A stretch of 5,502 nt of DNA, taken from contig CAIKSH010000037.1 in the NCBI GenBank assembly GCA_903830015.1, forward strand, positions 1 to 5,502, in the 5' to 3' direction. A program made the position numbers and the translations under genes. The notes beneath the pieces are model-generated. The model did no database searches, was not told the origin of the DNA, and saw only the letters and a list, made by a program, of their open reading frames with translations. The stretch is from an uncultured Solirubrobacterales bacterium. Its GTDB lineage: Bacteria; Actinomycetota; Thermoleophilia; Solirubrobacterales; Solirubrobacteraceae. Below, piece by piece: positions 1 to 5,502 of the stretch (position 1 is its first letter; each line of letters starts with the position of its first letter).

Positions 1-21
1 AGCGGAGGCCGGCGCGGACAC
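1..21 (-). CDS. Possible start of an ABC transporter permease gene (first 7 codons only)
   Basis: A GTG codon lies 3 nt beyond the TGA stop of the iron-binding lipoprotein gene on the same strand and opens a frame reading MSAPASA to the window edge. In ferric-iron ABC systems of the FbpABC/FutABC type, the binding-protein gene is commonly followed directly by the permease gene. The tight spacing suits translational coupling. Seven residues cannot identify a protein, so the function is inferred from gene order alone. No good ribosome binding site sits at normal distance; an AGGAG lies about 20 nt upstream, inside the preceding gene. The true start may be further downstream, outside the window. 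Confidence 0.3.
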
Positions 22-24
22 CGG

Positions 25-1065
25 TCAGAGGACCCCGGTCTCCTGAAGGAGCTGCTGGGTGCCCTGGAGGTCCTTCAGGTCGGCGAGGTCGACGTTGGGC
101 TGGCTGATGCTTTCGAGCGGCGGGAGCGAGGGGTCCTGCCGGACGCCGGGAACGAGCGGGTACTCGCCGACCTGCCGGGCGAAGTACTCCTGCTGGGGGT
201 CGGCGAGGAGGAAGCTCGTGAACGCCTGCGCGGCGGCCTGCTGGCCGGAGGCCGCCGGGATGCCTGCTCCGGAGAGGTTGACCAGCGTGCCGACGTCGCC
301 GCCGGGGAAGAAATGCAGCTGGACCGGGTAGTCGCGGCCCTTGACCTGCCCCTCCCGGATTCCCTCGATCACGTAGTAGTGGTTGATCAGCCCGACCTCG
401 ATCTCGCCGTCGGCGATCGCGTCGCGGATGATCGAGTTCTTCTCGTAGGGCTGGGTGTCGTTGGCCTTCATGCCCTCCAGCCACCGGCGCGTCGTCTCCT
501 CGCCCGCGGTTAGCCGCATTGCGGTGACGAACGCCTGGAAGGAGGCGTTGGTCGGGGCCCAGCCCACCTTGCCCTTCCATTCGGGCGCGGTGAGGTCGAA
601 GACCGACTTCGGCAGGTCCTTCTCGTTGAGCACGCGGCTGTCGTAGGCGAGCACGCGTACACGGCCGGTGATGCCGACCCAGTCGCCGTCGGTCGAGCGG
701 TAACGGGCCGGCACCCGGTCGAGTATTTCGGCGGGCAGCTTCGTGAGCAGGCCGGCGGCCTGGAGCGCGCCGAGCGCGCCGGCGTCCTGGCTGAGGAAGA
801 GGCCGGCCGGAGTGCGGTCGCCCTCCTCGCGCAGGGTGGAGGCCAGCTCGGCGCTGTCGCCGTAGCGGACCTCGACCTTCACGTCCGGGTTCTCCTTGCC
901 GTATCGCTCCACGAGGGGCCCGACGTACTCCTCGTCGCGCCCGGAGTAGATGGTCAGGCTCTTGCCGTCGCCCTGCGAGCCGCCGCTGGACGACGAGCCG
1001 CAGCCGGCGAGCAGGCCCGCAGCCAGGACGGCGGCCAGGACGGCGGGGATGGCGGCTTTGGGCAT
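25..1065 (-). CDS. Ferric iron ABC transporter substrate-binding lipoprotein (FbpA/FutA type)
   Basis: This gene encodes a 346-residue extracytoplasmic solute-binding protein, the usual length for the family. It is predicted to capture Fe3+ and deliver it to an inner-membrane permease and ATPase. The N-terminus is a lipoprotein signal: K3, a hydrophobic stretch at about 5-20 and the lipobox LLAGC with the lipidated cysteine at C22. A Ser/Gly linker follows. The mature domain opens with LTIYSGRDEE (37-46), the first strand typical of iron-binding family 1 proteins. GRVRVLAYD (134-142) and the NHYY motif (228-231) follow. In characterised FbpA/FutA proteins the paired tyrosines, here Y230 and Y231, ligate ferric iron. 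The start is ATG; the next gene upstream is divergent. No clear Shine-Dalgarno sequence or Fur/DtxR-type box was recognised. The downstream gene is probably the permease. The iron specificity is inferred from motifs; a related cation or anion is possible. Confidence 0.88.
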   Translation of the reverse strand: MPKAAIPAVLAAVLAAGLLAGCGSSSSGGSQGDGKSLTIYSGRDEEYVGPLVERYGKENPDVKVEVRYGDSAELASTLREEGDRTPAGLFLSQDAGALGALQAAGLLTKLPAEILDRVPARYRSTDGDWVGITGRVRVLAYDSRVLNEKDLPKSVFDLTAPEWKGKVGWAPTNASFQAFVTAMRLTAGEETTRRWLEGMKANDTQPYEKNSIIRDAIADGEIEVGLINHYYVIEGIREGQVKGRDYPVQLHFFPGGDVGTLVNLSGAGIPAASGQQAAAQAFTSFLLADPQQEYFARQVGEYPLVPGVRQDPSLPPLESISQPNVDLADLKDLQGTQQLLQETGVL

Positions 1066-1139
1066 AGTCGTCAGGGGTCGGGATCAAATCCGATAACAGC
1101 GGTAGGAGTTCTAGCAAGCCCGGCCGGAAAACGCGGTCG
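1066..1139. promoter_or_regulatory. Divergent intergenic region upstream of the iron-binding gene, with a small palindrome
   Basis: This stretch separates the minus-strand lipoprotein gene from the promoter of the plus-strand small gene, so it must hold the lipoprotein gene's promoter and leader. It is visibly richer in A and T than its surroundings around 1081-1120. On the minus strand there is a loose -35-like TTGCTA, but no convincing -10 at standard spacing. A perfect 4-bp inverted repeat with a 3-nt centre, GGAT-CAA-ATCC, lies at 1081-1091, about 15 nt before the ATG. It could be part of an operator, but it is short. No recognisable DtxR/IdeR or Fur consensus was found. Confidence 0.25.
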
Positions 1140-1169
1140 TTGCGGCGCGTCCGCGCCAGCGCCTACTCT
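1140..1169 (+). promoter_or_regulatory. Probable leaderless promoter of the small Thr-rich membrane protein gene
   Basis: A -35-like TTGCGG (1140-1145) and a -10-like TACTCT (1164-1169) are separated by 18 nt. The -10 hexamer ends 6 nt before the ATG at 1176. Transcription would therefore start at or next to the start codon, giving a leaderless mRNA. This arrangement is common in actinobacteria. It also argues against the longer reading that begins at the TTG at 1140, because that TTG is part of the -35 element. The elements were identified by eye only. Confidence 0.5.
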
Positions 1170-1175
1170 GGCGCC

Positions 1176-1499
1176 ATGTCTACGCCCCCGCCCCAGGACC
1201 CCACGCAGATGTACCCGCAGCAGCCCGGGCAGCCGCCGTACCAGACCGGCTACCAGCAGCCCCCGCAGAAGGGCGGCAGCCCGTGGCCGTGGGTCGCGGT
1301 AGCGGTGGCGCTGATCGTCGCCGGCGTGCTCGCCGCGCTCTACATCACCGGGCGGGATGACAGCAACAAGACGCCCCAGACGGTCGACCGCACCCAGACC
1401 GTGCAGACGACGATCACCCAGGCCACGACGCAGACCCAGACGGTCACCGTTCCGACCACCGTCACCACGCCGGACAGCGGCGGAACCCCGGCGCCGTAG
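1176..1499 (+). CDS. Small Pro/Gln-rich, single-pass membrane protein with a Thr-rich tail, function unknown
   Basis: This gene encodes 107 residues in three parts. Residues 1-34 are rich in Pro, Gln and Tyr (for example QQPGQPPYQ) and should be disordered and cytoplasmic. Residues 37-57, starting at WPW, form one clear transmembrane helix, followed by GRDD. Residues 64-107 are almost wholly Thr, Gln, Val and Pro, with repeated TQT and TTVT patterns, and should lie outside the membrane as a flexible tail. Similar layouts occur in many high-GC Gram-positive membrane proteins, where Thr-rich tails may be glycosylated or span the wall. No enzymatic domain is present. The ATG at 1176 is chosen because a -10-like hexamer ends 6 nt upstream; a TTG at 1140 in frame would add 12 residues but lies in the -35 element. 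The gene converges with the glycosyltransferase-like gene, 9 nt between their stops. G+C-rich codon use supports real coding; the function is not known. Confidence 0.75.
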   Translation: MSTPPPQDPTQMYPQQPGQPPYQTGYQQPPQKGGSPWPWVAVAVALIVAGVLAALYITGRDDSNKTPQTVDRTQTVQTTITQATTQTQTVTVPTTVTTPDSGGTPAP

Positions 1500-1502
1500 C
1501 CG

Positions 1503-1519
1503 GCCCGCTCAGCGCGGGC
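1503..1519. terminator. Short GC hairpin at the convergent gene ends
   Basis: GCCCGC (1503-1508) and GCGGGC (1514-1519) form a perfect 6-bp stem with the 5-nt loop TCAGC. The hairpin lies across the junction where the small plus-strand gene (stop at 1497-1499) meets the minus-strand gene (stop at 1509-1511). The position suits a bidirectional terminator. There is no T-tract on either side, so it is not a classical intrinsic terminator, and short GC stems arise easily at this base composition. Confidence 0.3.
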
Positions 1520-2951
1520 AGCGCAGCGAGACCTTCCAGCTGGCGTTTCCGCCGGCCGGCGTGAACCCGGCCGGGGGAGGCACGACGAGCGAGCCGAGGC
1601 CGGGGTCCAGGATGTAGTTGTCGGAGACCGACGGGTTGGCCGCAGTCACCCAGGTGCCGCCGGCCGGGCGGCGCTCCTGGGCGCTGACCACGGTGGCCGG
1701 CGGCACGTCCAGCCAGAGCGAGAGCAGCGGGACCGGGCGGTGGTTGGGAACGGTGACCGGCAGGCAGTCGCGCCGGATCAGCCCCGGCGGCCGCTCGACC
1801 AGCGCCCGGAGGTCCTTCTGGATCGAGTCCTGCCGGGCGAGGGCGTCGCGCAGGCTGGAGATCCGGCCGATCCGCGAGGGCAGGAAGGCCACGATGAGCA
1901 CCAGGGTCACTACGGCGAACCACGACCACCACTGCCGCCGCTGGTCGCCGGGCTCAAGCTCGCGCCAGCCGAAGACGCCGGCGCCGCAGAAGATCGCGCC
2001 GATCGCGGCCGGCAGGAGCAGGTAGCGGCCGAGGATCGGCAGCCCGGCTACGGCCAGGATGCAGAAGGCTCCCAGGGCCACCGCTCCCACCGCCACGGCG
2101 ACCTTCGCCTTCTCCCTCAACGTCCACCAGGCAAAGGCCAGGCCCCCGACGGCGCCGAAGAGGACCGGCTCGCGGAGGATCTCCCCGATCCGGCGCGGGA
2201 CGGTCAGCGGGAGGTCGCCCAGGCCGGTCGGGCGGTTCAGGGCCTCGACGTTCTCCTGGGTGCCGGTGAGCGAGTGGACCGGGCTTCCGGCCAGCAGCCA
2301 GTCGCTCAGGACCCAGATGACCGGCGCCGAGGCGGCGATCGCCACCCAGCCGGCGATGCGGCGCAGGTCGCGCTCCCCCGCGTAGAGCAGCCACAGCAGG
2401 TAGGCGGCGCTGAACGCCCAGGCCTCGGGGCGGATCAGGCCGGCCACGGCGAGCAGGGCGAAGACCGGGGTCGCGTTCCGCGGCCGGCGGCTCCCGACGA
2501 GGATGGCGCCGAGAACGAGGGCCACGTAGGGGATGTCGACGTAGGCGCGGGCGCCGAAGTCGAGCAGCGGCCGGCTGGTGAGCATCACCAGGGCGGCCAC
2601 CACGCCGGCCCAGGGGCCGAACCACTCGGCGCCCAGCTCGTAGACCAGCCAGACCAGCGCCCCGAGGAACAGGAAGCCCAGGACGACGGTCAGGTCGATC
2701 GCCCCCAGCGCGTGGACCGCGCCGTCGGCCCCGTTGCTCAGCGGCGAGACCAGGACGCCGTACAGGGTGGAGAGCGGGTGCGGGGTGGGGGCGAAGGGCA
2801 GCTCGAAGTCGGGAATGCGCCCGTCGGCGAGCTCGCGACCCCAGGCCAGCGAGTAGAGCGTGTCGTAGTTGACGACGCTGCGGCCCACCATCAGCCAGGC
2901 GAGCGCCCCGAGGATGGCGGCGGCGGCGACCTGCCTGATCGAGCGGGCCAC
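1509..2951 (-). CDS. Polytopic membrane protein, probable GT-C family glycosyltransferase
   Basis: This gene encodes 480 residues with about ten hydrophobic segments (near 8-24, 85-104, 113-125, 138-153, 162-190, 201-216, 263-277, 283-303, 309-327 and 344-358). A roughly 120-residue non-membrane C-terminal region follows. GT-C enzymes move sugars from polyprenyl-phosphate donors on the outer face of the membrane. Supporting features are an acidic residue in the first external loop (NYDTLYSLAWG, D30), HPLSTLYG (58-65), a second acidic loop residue in RAYVDIPY (D139), RPEAW (174-178) and GRYLLLP (308-314). All are typical of ArnT/mannosyltransferase-like proteins, but the acceptor and sugar are unknown. 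The tail has two cysteines, C396 and C478, which could form a disulfide outside the cell. The start is GTG, 5 nt after the TAG stop of the peptidase gene, so the two are probably co-transcribed and translationally coupled. No strong ribosome binding site is visible. Another integral membrane function cannot be excluded. Confidence 0.78.
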   Translation of the reverse strand: MARSIRQVAAAAILGALAWLMVGRSVVNYDTLYSLAWGRELADGRIPDFELPFAPTPHPLSTLYGVLVSPLSNGADGAVHALGAIDLTVVLGFLFLGALVWLVYELGAEWFGPWAGVVAALVMLTSRPLLDFGARAYVDIPYVALVLGAILVGSRRPRNATPVFALLAVAGLIRPEAWAFSAAYLLWLLYAGERDLRRIAGWVAIAASAPVIWVLSDWLLAGSPVHSLTGTQENVEALNRPTGLGDLPLTVPRRIGEILREPVLFGAVGGLAFAWWTLREKAKVAVAVGAVALGAFCILAVAGLPILGRYLLLPAAIGAIFCGAGVFGWRELEPGDQRRQWWSWFAVVTLVLIVAFLPSRIGRISSLRDALARQDSIQKDLRALVERPPGLIRRDCLPVTVPNHRPVPLLSLWLDVPPATVVSAQERRPAGGTWVTAANPSVSDNYILDPGLGSLVVPPPAGFTPAGGNASWKVSLRCPR

Positions 2952-2956
2952 CGCGG

Positions 2957-4276
2957 CTAGTCCCGGGGCAGCCCGGCCAGCGCGACCAGCATCTCCCGGG
3001 CGCAGCGCTCCCCGAGCAGGAGGCTGTCGACCGCGAAGGACTCGTCGGGCGCGTGGATGTCGTCTTCGGCGAGGGTGAAGCCGGTCACCACCACCGGGAT
3101 TCCCTGCTCCTGCAGGTCGGCGACTACCGGGATCGAGGCCCCGGCGCGGACCAGCGCCGTCTCCATCCCGCTGGCCCGGTCGATCGCCTCGCGGGCGAGG
3201 CGGATCGCCGGCAGCTCCGGCTCGAAGAGCGAGGGGGCGCCGGAGTGCCAGGAGATCTCCATCGTCGCGTCGTCCGGCAGCCCGGAGCGCATCAGCCGCT
3301 CGAACTCGGCTTTCATCTCGTGCTGGTCCTGGCCCGGGGCGATCCTCAGCGAGACGAACGCCTCGGCCCGCCCGGGGATCACCGTTCGCGGCGAGCCGGC
3401 CTCGATCCAGTTGACGTCGACCGCCGGGCGCGCCCCGTTGCGCAGGCGGAACTCCTCGGCGGCCTCGGGGTAGAGCGGCCGCGCCCCGACCTCGCCGAGG
3501 ATCTCCTCGCCGGGCTTGAGCCGGCCCCAGCCCTCGACCTCCTCGGCGCCGGGCTCGGCGACTCCGGCGGCCAGCGATTCGGGAACCACGCCGCGATCGT
3601 CGGGCATCACCTTCGCCAGGACGCCGTGGAGCACGTGGAGCGCGTTGAGGACGCTACCCCCGTACATGCCGGAGTGCAGGTCGCGCGGCTGGACCTCGAT
3701 GGTGAGCTTCGCCGCGATCACGCCACGCAGGCCGACGGTGATCGCCGGCGTCGAGGGGTTCTCCATCTGGGAGTCGAAGACGATGGCGCAGTCGGCTCCG
3801 CGCTCGTCGTTGCGGACCCACTCGGCCACCGAGGCGCCGCCGACCTCCTCCTCGCCCTCGACCAGGACCCGGACGTTCACCGGCAGCTGGCCCTCGGAGG
3901 CCAGCGCGCAGGCGGCGTAGAGGAGGGAGTAGAAGTTGCCCTTGTCGTCGCTGGCCCCCCGGGCGTAGAGGCGACCGTCGCGCACCTCAGGCTCGAAGGG
4001 GTGCGAACTCCACTCCGAGGCCGGGCCCGGGGACTGGACGTCGTAGTGGCCGTAGATGAGGACGGTCGGCGCGTCGGGGGAGGGGCCCTCCAGCTCGCCG
4101 ACGACCAGCGGGTTGCCGTCGCCTACCGTTACCAGCGAGGCCTGGCCGCCGGCGCGGCGAACCTTCTCGGCGGCAAACGAGGCGGCCCTCTCCAGGTCGG
4201 CGGCGTCGCCCTCGCCGGTGGAGATCGAGGGGATCCTCAGCCACTGGCAGAGCTCGTCGAGAATCTCGCCATCCAT
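2957..4276 (-). CDS. M20-family zinc metallopeptidase (dipeptidase type)
   Basis: This gene encodes 439 residues from the ATG, the normal length for M20 dipeptidases. Such enzymes hydrolyse dipeptides or related amide bonds with two zinc ions, usually in the cytoplasm; no signal peptide is seen. Motifs in order, numbered from the ATG: GHYDVQ with metal ligand H77 and D79; RGASDDKG with bridging D110; EGEEEVGG with catalytic E143 and metal ligand E144; VFDSQ with metal ligand D168; RDLHSG with H201 in the lid/dimerisation domain; and DDIHAPDE with metal ligand H408. Every expected metal and catalytic position is present, so the enzyme should be active. A TTG 9 nt upstream in frame would add three residues, but it overlaps a -10-like hexamer, so the ATG is preferred. 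The GT-C-like gene follows after 5 nt; dnaX is divergent upstream. The exact substrate cannot be told from sequence; carnosinase-like, Xaa-His or deacylase-type specificities all occur in this family. Confidence 0.92.
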   Translation of the reverse strand: MDGEILDELCQWLRIPSISTGEGDAADLERAASFAAEKVRRAGGQASLVTVGDGNPLVVGELEGPSPDAPTVLIYGHYDVQSPGPASEWSSHPFEPEVRDGRLYARGASDDKGNFYSLLYAACALASEGQLPVNVRVLVEGEEEVGGASVAEWVRNDERGADCAIVFDSQMENPSTPAITVGLRGVIAAKLTIEVQPRDLHSGMYGGSVLNALHVLHGVLAKVMPDDRGVVPESLAAGVAEPGAEEVEGWGRLKPGEEILGEVGARPLYPEAAEEFRLRNGARPAVDVNWIEAGSPRTVIPGRAEAFVSLRIAPGQDQHEMKAEFERLMRSGLPDDATMEISWHSGAPSLFEPELPAIRLAREAIDRASGMETALVRAGASIPVVADLQEQGIPVVVTGFTLAEDDIHAPDESFAVDSLLLGERCAREMLVALAGLPRD

Positions 4277-4284
4277 CGCCCCCA

Positions 4285-4290
4285 ACCCTA
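4285..4290 (-). promoter_or_regulatory. Probable -10 element of the M20 peptidase gene (leaderless)
   Basis: Read on the minus strand, TAGGGT fits the TANNNT -10 pattern and ends 8 nt before the ATG at 4276. Transcription would begin within a base or two of that ATG. The last T is also the first base of the in-frame TTG at 4285, so the TTG could hardly be a translation start if this promoter is used. No good -35 element was found at 16-18 nt spacing, which lowers confidence. Confidence 0.4.
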
Positions 4291-4314
4291 CTTTCCGGCC
4301 CCCGCGAAGCCCCG

Positions 4315-4324
4315 CGGCGCGCCG
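4315..4324. repeat. 10-bp perfect palindrome between divergent promoters
   Basis: CGGCGCGCCG is its own reverse complement and lies between the -10 elements proposed for the peptidase gene (4285-4290) and dnaX (4335-4340). The position would suit an operator affecting both genes. The palindrome is pure G and C, however, and such sequences occur often by chance at this composition. Confidence 0.25.
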
Positions 4325-4334
4325 GAGGGCCGAC

Positions 4335-4340
4335 TAGACT
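4335..4340 (+). promoter_or_regulatory. Probable -10 element of dnaX (leaderless)
   Basis: TAGACT fits the TANNNT -10 pattern and ends 7 nt before the GTG at 4348, the spacing expected when the mRNA begins at the start codon. There is no Shine-Dalgarno sequence in the 7 nt between them (CGCGCAC). A matching -35 is not evident at 16-18 nt upstream, where the sequence is pure G and C. Confidence 0.5.
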
Positions 4341-4347
4341 CGCGCAC

Positions 4348-5502
4348 GTGTCCGCAGGCCCCTCGCTCTACCGTCGCCACCGTCCCCGAACCTTCGCGGA
4401 CGTCGTCGGCCAGGAGCACGTGGTCCGCACCCTGAGCAACGCGATCGAGCAGGGGAAGGTCCACCACGCCTACCTCTTCGTCGGCTCCCGGGGCACCGGC
4501 AAGACCTCGACGGCGAAGATCCTCGCCGCCTGCCTGAACTGCGAGCAGGGCCCGACCACCAGCCCCTGCGGGCAGTGCGAGTCGTGCCTTTCGATCCAGC
4601 AGGCCACCTCGATGGACGTGATCGAGATGGACGCCGCCTCCCACAACTCGGTCGACGACATCCGCGAGCTGCGCGAGAGCGTGGCCTTCGCCCCGGTGAG
4701 CGGACGCTCGAAGGTCTACATCCTCGATGAGGCCCATATGCTCACCCCGCAGGCCTGGAACGCCTTCCTCAAGACCCTCGAGGAGCCTCCGCCGAACACG
4801 ATCTTCGTGCTGGCCACCACCGAGGCCCAGAAGGTGCTGCCCACCGTCGTGGACCGCTGCCACCGCTTCGATTTCGGCCGGCCCAGCGTCGAGCAGCTCA
4901 CCGTGGTCCTCCAGCGGGTGGTGGACGAGGAGCAGATCGAGATCGCTCCCGACGCCCTGGCCCTGATCGCCCGCCACGCCACCGGCTCGTTCCGCGACGC
5001 GCTCGGGACGCTCGAGCAGCTGGTCACCTACACCGGCAACCGGATCGCCGTGGATGACGTGCTCGCCGTGCTCGGGGTCGCCGACGACGACCTGCTCTTC
5101 GGCGCCCTCGACGCGGTGGCCGCCCACGATGCCCGCTCGGCCCTCGAGGCGGCGGCGGCGCTGGCCCAGGCCGGCCGCGACCTCCAGGTGGCCGCGCGCG
5201 ACCTCGAGGTTCACGCGCGCGAGCTGCTCGTGGTTCGAACGCTGGGCGCCGTGCCGGCCGAGCTGCGGGTGACCGCCGACCGCGACCGCAGGCTCGAGGA
5301 GCAGGCGCTGCGGATTCCCGAGGCCGACGTGGTGCGGCTGCTCGACCTTCTCGCCAGCGCGATGCGGGCCATCCGCGACGGCTCAGACGCCCGCACCCAG
5401 ATCGAGCTGGCCCTCGTCAAGGCCGCGACACCCTCGGTCGATGCCTCGACCAAGGCGCTTCTCGCCCGGATCGCCCGGCTCGAGGGCGGCGAGGCGCCGC
5501 CG
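4348..5502 (+). CDS. dnaX: DNA polymerase III subunit gamma/tau (5' part, open at the right edge)
   Basis: This is the ATPase core of the clamp-loader, which opens the beta clamp onto primed DNA at the replication fork. The 385 codons visible run to the window edge without a stop. The start MSAGPSLYRRHRPRTF matches the family's conserved N-terminus. Domain I (about 1-180) holds GQEHV (21-25), Walker A GSRGTGKTS (46-54), a zinc module C65, C74, C77, C80 with the spacing of E. coli DnaX, Walker B YILDEAH (124-130), KTLEEPP (142-148) and sensor 1 LATTE (155-159). The arginine-finger motif reads DRC (169-171) instead of the usual SRC, with the Arg kept. Domain II carries sensor 2 GSFRDAL (213-219, R216). 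Domain III, the oligomerisation part, runs from about 244 to about 365; a Leu/Ala/Glu-rich stretch follows. The start is GTG, probably leaderless. No programmed-frameshift slippery sequence is visible in this part. Domains IV-V, if present, lie outside the window. Identity is certain; the C-terminal form is unknown. Confidence 0.97.
   Translation, partial: MSAGPSLYRRHRPRTFADVVGQEHVVRTLSNAIEQGKVHHAYLFVGSRGTGKTSTAKILAACLNCEQGPTTSPCGQCESCLSIQQATSMDVIEMDAASHNSVDDIRELRESVAFAPVSGRSKVYILDEAHMLTPQAWNAFLKTLEEPPPNTIFVLATTEAQKVLPTVVDRCHRFDFGRPSVEQLTVVLQRVVDEEQIEIAPDALALIARHATGSFRDALGTLEQLVTYTGNRIAVDDVLAVLGVADDDLLFGALDAVAAHDARSALEAAAALAQAGRDLQVAARDLEVHARELLVVRTLGAVPAELRVTADRDRRLEEQALRIPEADVVRLLDLLASAMRAIRDGSDARTQIELALVKAATPSVDASTKALLARIARLEGGEAPP

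Noticed and set aside
1140..1175. TTG start adding 12 residues to the small membrane protein
   Set aside because: The TTG falls in a -35-like element and a -10-like element ends 6 nt before the ATG at 1176.
1503..1519. Classical rho-independent terminator at the convergent gene ends
   Set aside because: The stem is only 6 bp and there is no T-tract on either strand, so it is listed only as a weak candidate.
1740..2960. Plus-strand open frame (406 codons) opposite the GT-C-like gene
   Set aside because: Its translation is dominated by Gly, Gln, Asp, Pro and Arg without hydrophobic or domain structure. The opposite strand gives coherent membrane helices.
4277..4285. TTG start adding three residues to the M20 peptidase
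   Set aside because: It overlaps the proposed -10 hexamer, and the added residues (MGA) are not part of any conserved region.
3053..4435. Long plus-strand open frame (460 codons) opposite the M20 peptidase
   Set aside because: The peptidase on the other strand has every catalytic motif. This frame gives low-complexity Arg/Gly/Asp/Val-rich sequence and runs into the dnaX start.
4288..5214. Long minus-strand open frame (308 codons) opposite dnaX
   Set aside because: It lies wholly antisense to dnaX, whose motifs are unmistakable. Its translation is Gly/Val/Glu/His-rich with no domain, a usual by-product of high-GC codon bias.
4348..5502. Programmed frameshift site in dnaX for making the short gamma form
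   Set aside because: No A-rich slippery heptamer is present in the visible part. If a site exists it would be further 3', outside the window.
1..5502. CRISPR arrays, insertion sequences, tRNA or rRNA genes, phage or defence genes
   Set aside because: No spaced direct repeats, terminal inverted repeats, transposase motifs or cloverleaf/rRNA signatures were seen. The genes are chromosomal housekeeping or envelope types with uniform base composition.

Overview
This window is high-GC DNA (about 70% G+C by eye) with actinobacterial traits. Codons end mostly in G or C, GTG starts are used, and several genes have a -10-like TANNNT hexamer 6-8 nt before the start codon, with no Shine-Dalgarno sequence, as in leaderless transcripts. 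The small Pro/Gln-rich, single-pass membrane protein also suits a high-GC Gram-positive. A deep-branching actinobacterium (Thermoleophilia-like) is my best guess. No rRNA or phylogenetic marker comparison was possible, so the lineage is inference.

Layout, left to right. (1) Positions 1-1065, minus strand: a lipoprotein that looks like the substrate-binding component of a ferric-iron ABC transporter. The first seven codons of a probable downstream permease lie at the very edge. (2) Positions 1066-1175: a divergent intergenic region. It carries a probable leaderless promoter for a 107-residue Pro/Gln-rich, single-TM, Thr-rich protein on the plus strand (1176-1499). (3) Positions 1503-1519: a short GC hairpin where that gene converges with the next. 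(4) Positions 1509-4276, minus strand: a two-gene unit of an M20-family metallopeptidase (dipeptidase type) followed 5 nt later by a polytopic GT-C-like glycosyltransferase. (5) Positions 4277-4347: a compact divergent promoter region. (6) Positions 4348-5502, plus strand: the 5' part of dnaX (DNA polymerase III gamma/tau). It is open to the right edge, with all ATPase and zinc motifs visible.

The genes fall into unrelated jobs: metal uptake, peptide hydrolysis, envelope glycosylation and replication. I see no mobile element, CRISPR array, tRNA or rRNA, and no evidence of a new multi-gene system. The points most worth a second look are the three probable leaderless starts, two of which overturn the longest-ORF start, the variant SRC motif in DnaX, and the uncharacterised Thr-rich membrane protein.
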